NCBI GenBank assembly: GCA_030604885.1
Contig: JAUVUZ010000012.1
Span: 33,705 to 97,704 of the forward strand
Direction: 5' to 3'
Length of the DNA stretch: 64,000 nucleotides
Source of the DNA: Alphaproteobacteria bacterium
GTDB taxonomy: Bacteria; Pseudomonadota; Alphaproteobacteria; Rhodospirillales; Rhodospirillaceae
In this document: piece after piece, positions 27,163 to 40,620 of the stretch
Layout of the letters: the number at the start of each line of letters is the position of its first letter
Position numbering within the stretch: position 1 is the stretch's first letter
Made by a program: the position numbers and the translations under genes
The notes under the pieces: generated by a model
Told to the model about the DNA's origin: nothing
Database searches by the model: none
The model's input: only the letters and a program-made list of their open reading frames with translations

Positions 27163-27993
27163 ATGGCCGCCCGGAACCGCACCCTCCGCACCCCCGCCGA
27201 ACGCGCCTGGAGCCTCGCCCTGTGGGCGGTGTGCGCGCTGGTGTTCGTCTTCCTGCTGGCGCCGATCCTCGCGATCATGCCGCTGTCGTTCTCCTCCGGC
27301 CAGTTCCTCACCTATCCCATCCCCGGGTTTTCGCTGCGCTGGTACGCCGAGTTCTTCACCAGCGACAAATGGCTGGGCGGCCTCAAGAACTCGATGATCG
27401 TCGGGGTCGCCTCGACGCTGCTCGCCACCGCCCTCGGCACCCTCGCGTCGCTGGGGTTGGTGCGGGCGCGGTTTCGCGGCAAGGGGCTGCTGATGGGCCT
27501 GCTGATCTCGCCGATGATCGTGCCGCTGGTGATCACCGCGGTCGGCTTCTACTTCTTCTTCTCCCCCCTCGGGCTGACCGCCAGCTACACCGGGCTGATC
27601 CTCGCCCACACCGCGCTGGCGGCGCCGTTCGTGGTGGTCACCGTCACCGCCACCCTCCAGGGGTTCGACATGAACCTCGCCCGCGCCGCCGCCTCCCTCG
27701 GCGCCGGTCCGTCCACCACCTTCTTCAAGGTGATCCTGCCGCTGATCGCGCCGGGCGTGGCCTCGGGCGCGCTGTTCGCCTTCGCCACCTCGTTCGACGA
27801 GGTGGTGGTGGTGCTGTTCGTCGCCGGGCCGGAGCAGCGCACCCTGCCGCGCGAGATGTTCTCCGGCATCCGCGAGAACATTTCCCCCACCATCACCGCC
27901 GCCGCCACCATCCTGATCCTGTTTTCGGTGGCGCTGCTGGTGGCGCTCGAACTGCTGCGCCGCCGCAACGCCCGCATGCGCGGCGCCGCCTGA
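27163..27993 (+). CDS. potC: Polyamine-type ABC transporter permease (PotC/PotI type)
   Basis: A 276-residue permease with six predicted membrane segments, typical in length. The PotC-like signature FLLAPILAIMPLSFSSGQFL follows the first segment, and the EAA loop is AASLGAGPSTTFFKVILPL near 178-196. With PotB it forms the channel energised by PotA. The ATG follows AAGGGGGAA. It is the last gene of the operon. Confidence 0.88.
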   Translation: MAARNRTLRTPAERAWSLALWAVCALVFVFLLAPILAIMPLSFSSGQFLTYPIPGFSLRWYAEFFTSDKWLGGLKNSMIVGVASTLLATALGTLASLGLVRARFRGKGLLMGLLISPMIVPLVITAVGFYFFFSPLGLTASYTGLILAHTALAAPFVVVTVTATLQGFDMNLARAAASLGAGPSTTFFKVILPLIAPGVASGALFAFATSFDEVVVVLFVAGPEQRTLPREMFSGIRENISPTITAAATILILFSVALLVALELLRRRNARMRGAA

Positions 27994-28201
27994 TCCGGCG
28001 CCCGCGCGGCGCCTGCGAAATTTTTGTTCAACGCTGCCCAATTTTGCGACATCCGCGCTTGACAGAGCGGGGGTGAATCGGCGATTTGTGCGCGCCGACC
28101 CCCAACCGGGCGGTTCGGCAGCGCAACCCGAGGGGGCTGGGGCCGCCGCCGAAAAAAACAGAAAAAACCTAAAGAAATCCTATCCCAGTGGAGGGCAGAC
28201 C

Positions 28202-29563
28202 ATGCAGGCACGCGGCAACTGGTCGTCGAAATTCGGATTCGTGATGGCGGCGGCGGGTTCGGCCATCGGCCTCGGCAACATCTGGAAATTCCCCTACGTC
28301 GCGGGGCAGAACGGCGGCGGCGGGTTCCTGCTGATCTATCTCGCGATCGTCGCCACCGTCGGCTTCTCGGTGCTGATGGCCGAGTTGGTGATCGGCCGCT
28401 CCACCCAGCGCAACCCGGTGGGCGCGCTCAAGCGCCTGCAGAAGGGCAAGCTGTGGCCGCTGATCGGCTACGCCGGAATCCTCACCGCGTTCGTGATCCT
28501 GTCGTACTACGTGGTGGTCGCCGGGTGGACCCTCGCGTACATCTTCAAGAGCGCGTCGGGCCTGCTCGCCACCTCCGACGACGCGGCGCTGGGCGGCATG
28601 TTCACCAGCTTCATCTCCGACCCGCTGGAGCCGGTGCTGTGGGCGGGCGCGTTCACCGCTCTCACCGTGTTCGTGGTGGTGGGCGGCGTCAACCAGGGCC
28701 TGGAGCGCTCCAGCCGCTGGCTGATGCCGATGCTGCTGGCGCTGGTGGTGGTGCTGTGCGTGCGCTCCCTCACCCTGCCCGGCGCGGGCGCGGGCTGGGA
28801 CTTCTTCGTCACCCCGGATTGGAGCAAGGTCACCTTCCAGACCGTGATCGAGGCGTTGGGGCAGGCGTTCTTCTCGCTCTCCCTCGGCATGGGCACGATC
28901 ATCACCTACGGCTCCTACATCAGCCGCGACACCGACGTGGTGGAATCCGGCTTCACCGTGGTGACCCTCGACACCCTGATCGCGGTGATGGCGGGCGTGA
29001 TGATCATCCCCGCGGTGTTCGCCTTCGGCATGAATCCGGCGGCGGGGCCGGGCCTCACCTTCATCACCCTGCCGCACGTGTTCGCGGAGATGCAGGGCGG
29101 GGTGTTCTTCGGGCCGCTGTTCTTCATCCTGCTGGCGATCGCGGCGCTCACCTCGGCGGTGTCGCTGCTCGAGGTGGTGACCGCCTACTTCGTCGACGAG
29201 CTGGGCTGGAAGCGCCGCACCTGCACCGTCTGGGCGGGCGTGGTGGCGTTCCTGCTGTGCATTCCGTCGTCGCTGTCCCTCGGGGTGTGGAGCGACGCCA
29301 CCCTGTTCGGCAAGGGCTTCCTCGACATCATGGACTTCCTCGCCACCAACCTGATGCTGCCGATCGGCGGCATGGCGATCTCGCTGTTCGTGGGCTGGGT
29401 GGTGCCGAAGGAGATGATGGAGGAGTTCTGCACCGGCAACCCGAAGCTGGGCGGCCTCGCCAAGGCGTGGCTGTTCTTCGTGCGCATCGTCAGCCCGCTG
29501 GCGATCTTCGTGGTGCTGCTGAACGGCCTGCCGTTCGTCGCCCCCTACCTGCCCTGGAACTGA
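28202..29563 (+). CDS. Sodium-dependent amino-acid/amine symporter (NSS/SNF family)
   Basis: A 453-residue protein with 11-12 membrane segments. The N-terminal AAAGSAIGLGNIWKFPYVAG (residues about 16-35) is the sodium- and substrate-binding unwound TM1 of the neurotransmitter:sodium symporter family. Bacterial members import amino acids or amines with Na+. Placement between polyamine and PuuR-like genes suggests an amine, GABA or amino-acid substrate. The 208-bp upstream gap holds a TTGACA at 28059-28064 without a convincing -10. ATG 28202 has GGAGGG upstream. An intrinsic terminator follows. Confidence 0.88.
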   Translation: MQARGNWSSKFGFVMAAAGSAIGLGNIWKFPYVAGQNGGGGFLLIYLAIVATVGFSVLMAELVIGRSTQRNPVGALKRLQKGKLWPLIGYAGILTAFVILSYYVVVAGWTLAYIFKSASGLLATSDDAALGGMFTSFISDPLEPVLWAGAFTALTVFVVVGGVNQGLERSSRWLMPMLLALVVVLCVRSLTLPGAGAGWDFFVTPDWSKVTFQTVIEALGQAFFSLSLGMGTIITYGSYISRDTDVVESGFTVVTLDTLIAVMAGVMIIPAVFAFGMNPAAGPGLTFITLPHVFAEMQGGVFFGPLFFILLAIAALTSAVSLLEVVTAYFVDELGWKRRTCTVWAGVVAFLLCIPSSLSLGVWSDATLFGKGFLDIMDFLATNLMLPIGGMAISLFVGWVVPKEMMEEFCTGNPKLGGLAKAWLFFVRIVSPLAIFVVLLNGLPFVAPYLPWN

Positions 29564-29595
29564 CCCCGGGGCGGGGGAGGCAGCGCAAACGATCG

Positions 29596-29623
29596 AGGCC
29601 GGGGCGAACGCTCCGGCCTTTTT
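29596..29623 (+). terminator. Intrinsic terminator of the NSS symporter gene
   Basis: The stem AGGCCGG (29596-29602) pairs with CCGGCCT (29613-29619), the loop is 10 bases, and a T-run (TTTTT) covers 29619-29623. It lies 33 bp after the symporter stop, before the opposing regulator gene. Confidence 0.8.
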
Positions 29624-29635
29624 CGCGGGCGCCGC

Positions 29636-30202
29636 TCAGAGATACGGCGGCGTGCAGGCGGAGACGAGGGTGCAGGGGGCGTCGAAGGGGTTGCGGAAGC
29701 GGTGCGGCAGGCGGCTGTCGAACAGGTAGGAATCCCCCGGCCCGAGCACGTATTTGCGGTCTTCCACCGTCAGCTCCATGCGGCCGGAGATGACGATGCC
29801 GCCCTCCTGGCTTTCGTGGCGCAGCATCGAGCGGCCGGTGTCGGCGCCGGGCTGGTAGGTCTCGAACAGGATCTGCAGCTGGTGCTTGTGGGCGTCGCCG
29901 ACCTGGCGGAACGACACCCGGCCCTCGTTGGTGCGGCCGATTTCCGAGGCGATTTCCGGCATTTCGTCGGCGGCGAAGACGATCCGCTCGGGCGACGGCA
30001 CCGCCTGGCTGAAGAACTCCGACAGCGTCATCGGCAGGCCTTCCAGCACCTTGCGCAGGCTCGCCACCGAGGGGCTGTTGCGGTTCTGCTCGATCAGCGA
30101 GATCGTGCCGTTGGTGACGCCCGCGCGGCGCGCCAGCTCGCGCTGCGACAGCCCGGCCGCCTCGCGCACCGCGCGCAACCGCGTTCCGACATCGAACTCC
30201 AT
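29636..30202 (-). CDS. puuR: XRE-cupin transcriptional regulator, PuuR-like
   Basis: A 188-residue protein with an N-terminal XRE helix-turn-helix (LRAVREAAGLSQRELARRAG, residues about 10-29, then TNGTISLIEQNRNSP) and a C-terminal cupin. Length and motifs such as LSEFFSQ, FETYQPGADTG, and the C-terminal SACTPPYL line up with E. coli PuuR (185 residues), the repressor of putrescine use. ATG 30202 has GAGAGGA upstream. It converges on the symporter gene. With gabDT and the polyamine ABC operon close by, it is the best candidate regulator of the group. Related XRE-cupin proteins control other pathways. Confidence 0.8.
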   Translation of the reverse strand: MEFDVGTRLRAVREAAGLSQRELARRAGVTNGTISLIEQNRNSPSVASLRKVLEGLPMTLSEFFSQAVPSPERIVFAADEMPEIASEIGRTNEGRVSFRQVGDAHKHQLQILFETYQPGADTGRSMLRHESQEGGIVISGRMELTVEDRKYVLGPGDSYLFDSRLPHRFRNPFDAPCTLVSACTPPYL

Positions 30203-30330
30203 CGTCCTCTCCGGGCAGGGGGCCAAGCCGCGCCATTATTGGGGCATCGCCCGCCCGCGGTCCAGTCCGGGATTGGCATTTTCCGATTCGCGGCATAGGC
30301 TTTCCCGGTCACATCAGCGGGAGGCGGACG

Positions 30331-31257
30331 ATGCGGATACTGGTGGTGGGAGCGGGGGGAATCGGCGGCTACTTCGGCGGTCGGCTTCTGGAGGCGGGGC
30401 GCGACGTGCGCTTCCTGGTGCGGCCCGCGCGGGCGGCGGCCCTCGCCAAGACCGGGCTGGTGATCCAGAGCGGCTTCGGCGACTTCCTCCACCCCGCGCC
30501 GCCCGCGGTCACCGAGGCCGGGGTCTCCGGCCCGGCGGACCTGGTGCTGCTGAGCTGCAAGGCCTACGACCTCGAGGCCGCGATCGCCGCCTTCGCCCCG
30601 GCGGTGGGGCCGGACACCCTGATCCTGCCGCTGCTGAACGGCATGGCGCACCTCGCCGCCCTCGACGCCCGCTTCGGCCCGGCGCGGGTGCTGGGCGGGC
30701 TGTGCCAGATTTCGGTGGGGCGCGACGCCGAGGGCCGCATCCTCCACTTCAACGACGTCCACAACCTCGTCTGCGGCGACCGCGACGACCCCGGCTCGGC
30801 GCGCATCGCGCGGGTCGAGGCGGCGCTCGCCGACGCCCGGTTCGCGTTGCGGATCTCGCCCGCGATCGTGCAGGAAATGTGGGAGAAGTGGGTGTTCATC
30901 GCCGCCTGCGCCGGGATCACCTGCCTGATGCGCGCGGCGGTGGGCGACATCGTCACCGCGGGCGGCGGCGACGTGATCGAGCGCCTGTTCGACGAATGCT
31001 GCGCCATCGCCGCCGGGCGCGGCCACCCGCCGTCGGCGGCGATGGTGGAGCAGAGCCGCGGCATGCTCACCAACCCCAAGTCGGCGCTGATGGCCTCGAT
31101 GCTGCGCGACGCCGAGCGCGGCGCCCCCACCGAGGCCGACCACATCCTGAGCGCGCTGCTGCGCGAAGGCGCCAACGGCTCGGGCGCGCCGCTGCTCTCC
31201 CTCGCCGCCCTGCACATGAAGGCCTACGACGCCCGCCGCGCCCGCGAAGGCAGCTGA
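30331..31257 (+). CDS. panE: 2-dehydropantoate 2-reductase family protein
   Basis: A 308-residue ketopantoate reductase-like protein. The NAD(P)H-binding GAGGIGGYFGGRL is at residues 7-19, the linker region has LLSCKAYDLEAA, and the catalytic lysine lies in EMWEKWVFIAA, the usual K in the second domain. PanE reduces ketopantoate to pantoate in coenzyme A synthesis; many paralogues act on other 2-keto acids. No pantothenate gene is adjacent, so the substrate is uncertain. The ATG has GGGAGG upstream. Confidence 0.8.
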   Translation: MRILVVGAGGIGGYFGGRLLEAGRDVRFLVRPARAAALAKTGLVIQSGFGDFLHPAPPAVTEAGVSGPADLVLLSCKAYDLEAAIAAFAPAVGPDTLILPLLNGMAHLAALDARFGPARVLGGLCQISVGRDAEGRILHFNDVHNLVCGDRDDPGSARIARVEAALADARFALRISPAIVQEMWEKWVFIAACAGITCLMRAAVGDIVTAGGGDVIERLFDECCAIAAGRGHPPSAAMVEQSRGMLTNPKSALMASMLRDAERGAPTEADHILSALLREGANGSGAPLLSLAALHMKAYDARRAREGS

Positions 31258-31344
31258 TCCGCCGCCCCGGCCGCCTGCATTCCCTCGGGAATCTTAACGG
31301 TTTCCGTGTAAGATCGAGGCAAACGGCGAACGGAGGTGGCGCGG

Positions 31345-33039
31345 ATGATGTCTCGGGTTTCGGTGGTGCAGAAGATCACGTGGGCGACGCTGGCGTCGCT
31401 GTTGCTGATGCTGGGCGCGCTTGCGGCGGTGACCCTGTGGGTGCTGCGCGACGAACTCGGCCGCCAGGCGCAGGAGCGGCAGGAAAGCGCGATGCGGGTG
31501 GCGTGGCACGTGCTCGAGGGCGTGGGGCGCACCTACACCCTTTCCGGCGGCGTGCTGTCCGCCGACGGCGTCGCCCTCAACGGCAATTTCGCGGCCGTGG
31601 ACGCGGTGACGCGCATGGTCGGCGGCACCGCCACGATCTTCGCCGGGGACACCCGCGTTGCCACCAACGTCACCCGCCCCGACGGCTCCCGCGCGGTGGG
31701 CACCACCCTCGCCCCCGGCCCGGTCTACGACGCGGTGCTGAAGGAGGGCCGCGCCTATCGCGGCGAGGCGGTGATCCTCGGCGAGCCGTACTACACCGCC
31801 TACGACCCGATCAAGGACCCCTCCGGCGCGGTGGTCGGCGTGCTCTACACCGGCCGCAGCCTGGCCGACATCCGCGCCGTCGTCGCCGGGCTGATGCGCT
31901 CGGTGCTGGCGGCGGGCACGGCGGTGCTGCTGGCGATGGGCGGCCTCACCTTCCTGCTGCTGCGCCGCACCCTGCGCCCCGTCACCGAGATGGCGGCGGC
32001 CACCCGCAGCCTCGCCGACGGCGACCTCGACGTGGCGATCGCCGGGCACGGCCGGGGCGACGAGATCGGCCGCATGGCGGCGGCCCTCGAGGTGTTCCGC
32101 GGCAAGCTGATCGACAACCGCCGCCTGGAGGCGGAGCAGGCGGAGGTGGCGCAGCGCTCCCGCGGGGCGGTGCTGGCGGCGGTGCGCGCCATGGCCGCCA
32201 CGGTGGAGCGGGAGACCGACGCCGCCCTCGAACGGGTGGCGCTGCGCACCGACACCATGACCGGCGGCGTCGCCCACCTCGACGGCCTGGTGCAGTCGAT
32301 GCACGCCAACGCCACCACCGTCGCCGCCGCCGCCGAGCAGGCGCTCGCCAACGCCGAGACGGTGGCGAGCGCGGCGGAGCAGCTCTCCGCCTCGATCGGC
32401 GAGATCGCCGCCCAGTCCGCCGCCTCCACCGCGGTGGCGCGGGAGGCGGGCGACCTGGCGCGCCAGGCGGCCGACCTGGTGGGGGAGGTGGACACCGCCG
32501 CCGACGGCATCGGCGAGGTGGTGAAGCTGATTTCCGAAATCGCCGGGCAGACCAACCTGCTCGCGCTCAACGCCACGATCGAGGCGGCGCGCGCCGGGGA
32601 GATGGGCAAGGGCTTCGCGGTGGTGGCGGGGGAGGTGAAGACCCTCGCCAACCAGACCCAGCGGTCGGTGGGCGAGATCACCCGCCAGATCGAGACGATG
32701 CAGGCGATGTCGCGGCGGATGGTGGGGGCGATGGCGGCGATCCGCGCCACCATCGTCAAGGTGGACGAGGCCGCCGCCACCATCGCCGCGGCGGTGGAGC
32801 AGCAGAACGCCACCACCCGCGACATCTCCCGCAACGTGCAGGACGTGGCGGCGGGCGCGCAGGAGGTGGCGGTGCTGATTTCGTCGGTGTCGCAGCAGGC
32901 CACCGAGGTGGGCGACGTGGCGGCCTCGCTGCGCGGCACGGTGGGCGAACTCACCGGCGACATCGACGGCCTCCACAAGACCGTCAACGACGTGGTCGAA
33001 CGCTCGGTGGCGGAAACCGAGCGGCAACTGGCCGACTGA
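31345..33039 (+). CDS. Methyl-accepting chemotaxis protein with periplasmic Cache domain
   Basis: A 564-residue chemoreceptor. TM1 is about residues 10-32. A periplasmic single-Cache-type domain (about 33-180) has [17 protein letters not shown] and [20 protein letters not shown], and is followed by TM2 (about 184-206), HAMP ([18 protein letters not shown]), and the signalling domain. The hairpin tip that contacts CheA/CheW is [23 protein letters not shown] 31345 lies 8 bases after GGAGG; the GTG at 31336 overlaps that site. The ligand is unknown; this Cache type often senses small carboxylates. Confidence 0.9.
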   Translation: MMSRVSVVQKITWATLASLLLMLGALAAVTLWVLRDELGRQAQERQESAMRVAWHVLEGVGRTYTLSGGVLSADGVALNGNFAAVDAVTRMVGGTATIFAGDTRVATNVTRPDGSRAVGTTLAPGPVYDAVLKEGRAYRGEAVILGEPYYTAYDPIKDPSGAVVGVLYTGRSLADIRAVVAGLMRSVLAAGTAVLLAMGGLTFLLLRRTLRPVTEMAAATRSLADGDLDVAIAGHGRGDEIGRMAAALEVFRGKLIDNRRLEAEQAEVAQRSRGAVLAAVRAMAATVERETDAALERVALRTDTMTGGVAHLDGLVQSMHANATTVAAAAEQALANAETVASAAEQLSASIGEIAAQSAASTAVAREAGDLARQAADLVGEVDTAADGIGEVVKLISEIAGQTNLLALNATIEAARAGEMGKGFAVVAGEVKTLANQTQRSVGEITRQIETMQAMSRRMVGAMAAIRATIVKVDEAAATIAAAVEQQNATTRDISRNVQDVAAGAQEVAVLISSVSQQATEVGDVAASLRGTVGELTGDIDGLHKTVNDVVERSVAETERQLAD

Positions 33040-33054
33040 GTGGCGGCGCCGCCC

Positions 33055-34302
33055 TCAGGCGGCGCGCACCTCGACGAGGAAGCGGTCGACCTCGGCCTTC
33101 ATCGCGTCGGACTGGCGGGAGAGGGCGCGCGCCGCCTCCTGCACCGAGCGCGAGGCCTCGCCGGTTTCCCGCGCCCCGGCGTTGAGCCCGGCGATGTTCT
33201 GGCTCACCTCCTGGGCGCTCGACGCGGCGAGGGTGATGGAGCGGGCGATGTCGGCGGTGGTGGCCTGCTGCTGCTCCACCGCCGCCGCCACCGACGCGGT
33301 GATCGCGGTGACCGAGGCCATGATTTCGGAAATCGCGCCGATCTCGTGGGCGGTGGTGCGCGAGGCGGTCTGCACCGCGCCGATCTGCCCGGCGATCTCC
33401 TCGGTGGCCTTGGCGGTCTGGTGGGCGAGGTTCTTCACCTCCCCCGCCACCACCGCGAAGCCCTTGCCCGCCTCGCCCGCGCGCGCCGCCTCGATGGTGG
33501 CGTTGAGCGCGAGCAGATTGGTCTGGTTGGCGACGTCGGTGATCATCTGCACCACCTCGCCGATCTTCGAGGCGGTCTGCTCCAGGCTCGCCACCAGTCG
33601 CTCGGCGCGCAGGGTCTGGTCGGCGGCCTTCTTGACGATTTCGTCGGCCTCGTCGATGCGCCGGGCGATCTCGGCGATCGACATGTTCATCTCCTCGGTG
33701 GCGGCGGCCACCGAATCGACGCTCTGCGAGCTGTCGTGCGCCGCGCCCGCCACCGCGCCGGTCTGGCTTTCGGTGCGCTCCGCCACTTCCGACATCGCGG
33801 TGGAGGTGCGTTCGAGGCCGGTGGCGGCCTCCAGCAGGCTGTCGATGCTGGCGCGCATGCGTTCGTTGAACGACACCGTGAGGGCCTCCACCTTGAGCGC
33901 CCGCTCCTCGCGCGCCTTGCGCTCCCGCTCCACCTCCTGCGCCTTGGCCTTGCGGACGATGGCGTTCTTGCGCCAGGTGTCCACCGCGGTGGCGATGGTG
34001 CCGATCTCGTCGGCGCGGTCGGTGTGCGGCACGTGGACCTCGTAATCGGCCCGGGCGAGCACTTCGAGGGCGTCGGAAATGTCGTGGATCGGCCGGGCGA
34101 TCGAGCGGCCGAGCCGGATCGAGAACCCGAACGCCAGCGCCGCCACCGCCAGCGCCACGCCGATGTCGCCGAGCCGGTGCGCCTTGAGCGCCGGATCGCC
34201 GCCGGTGCGTTCGAGGTACTGGGCGATCAGCACGCCGATGGGAAGCAGGAAGGTCGCACAAAGAACCAGGAGCTTTGCGTTGATCGGCAATGACTTGAAC
34301 AT
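33055..34302 (-). CDS. Methyl-accepting chemotaxis protein lacking a periplasmic sensor
   Basis: A 415-residue receptor with two closely spaced membrane segments (about residues 10-29 and 48-66) and hardly any periplasmic part between them. HAMP ([20 protein letters not shown]) and the signalling domain with [20 protein letters not shown] follow. The lack of a sensor domain suggests it reads membrane state, an intracellular cue or a partner. The start is uncertain: ATG 34302 has only weak ribosome-binding potential, while ATG 34350 would add 16 basic residues. It converges with the chemoreceptor gene ending at 33039. Confidence 0.88.
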   Translation of the reverse strand: MFKSLPINAKLLVLCATFLLPIGVLIAQYLERTGGDPALKAHRLGDIGVALAVAALAFGFSIRLGRSIARPIHDISDALEVLARADYEVHVPHTDRADEIGTIATAVDTWRKNAIVRKAKAQEVERERKAREERALKVEALTVSFNERMRASIDSLLEAATGLERTSTAMSEVAERTESQTGAVAGAAHDSSQSVDSVAAATEEMNMSIAEIARRIDEADEIVKKAADQTLRAERLVASLEQTASKIGEVVQMITDVANQTNLLALNATIEAARAGEAGKGFAVVAGEVKNLAHQTAKATEEIAGQIGAVQTASRTTAHEIGAISEIMASVTAITASVAAAVEQQQATTADIARSITLAASSAQEVSQNIAGLNAGARETGEASRSVQEAARALSRQSDAMKAEVDRFLVEVRAA

Positions 34303-34524
34303 GAGCCAAATTCCCGTGAGCCGCGCACGCCGGAACGCCTGGCGGGCCATCTCCCTGCCGCCCGTGCCGCCGCGATCGCATCGTTGTCGTCGTAATCCCC
34401 ATACGCACTGTGCGGAGTTCCCCGGGGGCCGTCAAGCGCCGCCCTGCGGGGATTTGCCTGGACATCGGGGCCGTCGCCGCCGTACCCTCCGCGCGGTTCC
34501 CACACGCATGAAATTCATCCGGCC

Positions 34525-36027
<1,503 letters not shown>

Positions 36028-36034
36028 GGGCGCC

Positions 36035-37221
36035 TCAGGCGAGTTCCCGCCGCGCCAGCATCACCCAGTAGGTGGCGCCGAGGGCGAGGATGTCGTCGTT
36101 GAAGTCGTAGACCGGGGTGTGCAGGCCGCGCTCCGGATGGCCGTTGCCGATGAAGATCATCGCCCCCGGCACCCGCTCCAGCACGAACGAGAAATCCTCC
36201 GCGCCGGTGCGCGGCGCCAGGTCGTCGTCCACGTTGTTGCGGCCCACCAGGCCCGCCGCCACCTCCACCGCGATCTCGGTCTGCGCCGCGGCGTTGACCA
36301 GCGGCGGATAGCGGCGGAGGTAGTGGAGGTCGGCGCCGCAGTCGTGGGTGGCGGCGCACCCGGCGGCCACCGCCTTGAGGCGGCGTTCGAGGATGTCGCG
36401 CACCTCGGGCTTGTAGCTGCGGGCGGTGCCGCGCACCACCACCTTCGAGGGGATGATGTTGGGCGAGTTGAAGTCGCCCGCGCCGATGTGCCCGACCGAG
36501 AGCACCGCGGTGTCGATCGCCGCGACGTTGCGGCCGACGATGCCCTGCACCGCCAGCACGAAGTGGGCGGCGGGGATGGTGGGATCGGTGGAGAGGTGGA
36601 CGGTGGCGCCGCCGTGGCCGCCGGTGCCGGTGAAGGTGGCGGTCCAGGTGTCGGCGGCGGCCATCATCGGCCCGGGCCGCAGGGCGAAGCTGCCCACCGG
36701 GCTTTCCGGCGCGTTGTGCATGCCGTAGGCCGCGTCCATGGGGAAGCGCTCCAGCAGCCCCTCCTCGATCATCACCCGCGCGCCGCCCAGGCCCTCCTCG
36801 GCGGGCTGGAAGACGAAATGGACGGTCCCGGCGAAATCCGGGTCCTTCGCCAGCTGCCGCGCGGCGGCCAGCAGCATCGCGGTGTGGCCGTCGTGGCCGC
36901 AGGCGTGCATCTTGCCCGGGTGGGTGGAGGCGTGGGGCAGGCCGGTGGTCTCGGCGATGTGCAGCGCGTCCATGTCCGCCCGCAGGCCGATGGCGCGGTT
37001 GCCGGGGCGCTTGCCCTTCAAGGTGCCGACCACGCCGGTTCCGGCGATCCCCTCGGTCACCTCGAGGCCCCAGGCGCGCAGGCGCTCGGCCACCAGCGCG
37101 GCGGTGCGCTTTTCCTCGAAGCCGGTTTCCGGGTGGGCGTGAATGTCGCGGCGGAGCGCGATCAGGTCGTCCTGCTGGGCGGCGATTTCGGCCTGGATGC
37201 GGTCGGCGGGGGTGGAAAAGC

Positions 37222-37225
<4 letters not shown>
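36035..37225 (-). CDS. M20 family amidohydrolase (hippurate hydrolase-like)
   Basis: A 396-residue M20D metallopeptidase. Metal-binding motifs are HAHPETGFEE near the N-terminus, GLRADMDALHI, HACGHDGHTAM and FQPAEEGLGG; the dimerisation domain has TGTGGHGG. Such enzymes hydrolyse N-acyl amino acids or related amides. The start is GTG 37225, overlapping the copA stop by 4 bp (GTGA), so it is translated from the copA message, an unusual partner. An in-frame ATG is absent near the conserved start. Confidence 0.88.
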
Positions 37226-39606
<2,381 letters not shown>

Positions 39607-39688
39607 GGCGGGTTCACTCGAAGTTTGGAAAGACACCGGTTCGCTATGTGGGCACGCACCGCCCCGGTGCGCAAGGCCGAAGGTGCGC

Positions 39689-40258
39689 TCAGAAGCGGCC
39701 TTCGTCGGCGGCGCGCATGTGGGCGACCCCGGCGCGCAGGTAGGCGTATCCGGTGATGAGGGTGAGCAGCCCGGCGCCCCACAGCAGGATTTCGCCGATC
39801 AGGGTGATGGCGTGGCCGGGCAGGCCGCCGTCGCCGACGATCAGCACCGGCAGGGCGATCAGCTGCACCGTGGTCTTCCACTTGGCGAGCGGCGTCACCG
39901 GCATGCCGATGCGCAGCTCGGCCAGATATTCGCGCAGGCCGGAGACGAGAATCTCGCGGCACAGGATCACCGCGGCGGGGATCAGCCCGAGGTCGGAAAA
40001 CCGCCCGAACGCGGCGAGGAACAGCAGCAGCGCCGCCACCAGCAGCTTGTCGGCGATCGGGTCGAGGAAGCGGCCGATGGCGGAGAGCTGGTTGAAGCGG
40101 CGCGCGAGGTAGCCGTCGAAAAAGTCGGTGATGGCGGCGACGGTGAAGATCGCGCACGCGATCCACCGGGTGGTGGGCGTGTCCCAATAGAAGGTTGCGA
40201 GCAGCGCGGGAATCGCCGCGATGCGGCCCAGGGTCAACAGATTCGGCAGCGTCAGCAT
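39689..40258 (-). CDS. pgsA: CDP-diacylglycerol-glycerol-3-phosphate 3-phosphatidyltransferase
   Basis: A 189-residue membrane protein with the CDP-alcohol phosphotransferase signature DG-x2-AR-x8-G-x3-D-x3-D, visible from DFFDGYLARR to GRFLDPIADK (about residues 44-70). It makes phosphatidylglycerol phosphate, the first committed step to phosphatidylglycerol and cardiolipin. The start ATG opens the conserved MLTLPNLLTLGRI. There is no strong ribosome-binding site. It lies 82 bp upstream of copA on the same strand. Confidence 0.93.
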   Translation of the reverse strand: MLTLPNLLTLGRIAAIPALLATFYWDTPTTRWIACAIFTVAAITDFFDGYLARRFNQLSAIGRFLDPIADKLLVAALLLFLAAFGRFSDLGLIPAAVILCREILVSGLREYLAELRIGMPVTPLAKWKTTVQLIALPVLIVGDGGLPGHAITLIGEILLWGAGLLTLITGYAYLRAGVAHMRAADEGRF

Positions 40259-40620
40259 GGCTCGTGACACGGGAACGGGGGACAGGGCTCGCTCTTGGAT
40301 CGGCCGGGAGTGTAGCCCCCGGCGACGGGTGCTGAATAGAAAAAAATTCCCGCGAAATTGTGGCGCGGATCGCTCAACCCCTCGGCCGGGCTTGACCGGC
40401 GGGGCCGCGGCCGTCAGATTTGCGCATCGGGCGAGCGCCGCCCACCACTGCCGAAGATGTCGCCGATGCCTTCCGCCGAGGCCGAAGAGCCTCCCAGTCG
40501 CGCCGAATCCGCGCCGTCGCGCCGCCCTCCCGGGCGGTGTTTTCCCCATTCCATCGCGAAATCCGCCCGCCCCCGGCGCGCGCGGCGGCGTTCGCCTGCG
40601 CGTCAGGACGCTTTCCGACC
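40259..40620. other. Intergenic region between pgsA and the CNNM gene
   Basis: A 362-bp non-coding stretch between divergent genes, so it must hold both promoters. A short A-rich patch (AATAGAAAAAAATT, about 40335-40348) is the only composition break. No convincing promoter pair, RNA or repeat was found. Confidence 0.5.

Noticed and set aside
23500..28041. A very long open frame (about 1500 codons) on the minus strand across the polyamine operon
   Set aside because: It is the low-stop antisense frame of GC-rich genes; the plus-strand genes have clear family motifs, starts and ribosome-binding sites, and the antisense product is repetitive His/Arg/Gly text with no recognisable domain.
28030..28201. 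Possible riboswitch before the NSS symporter
   Set aside because: The leader has some GC hairpins but no recognisable glycine, SAM or other riboswitch core.
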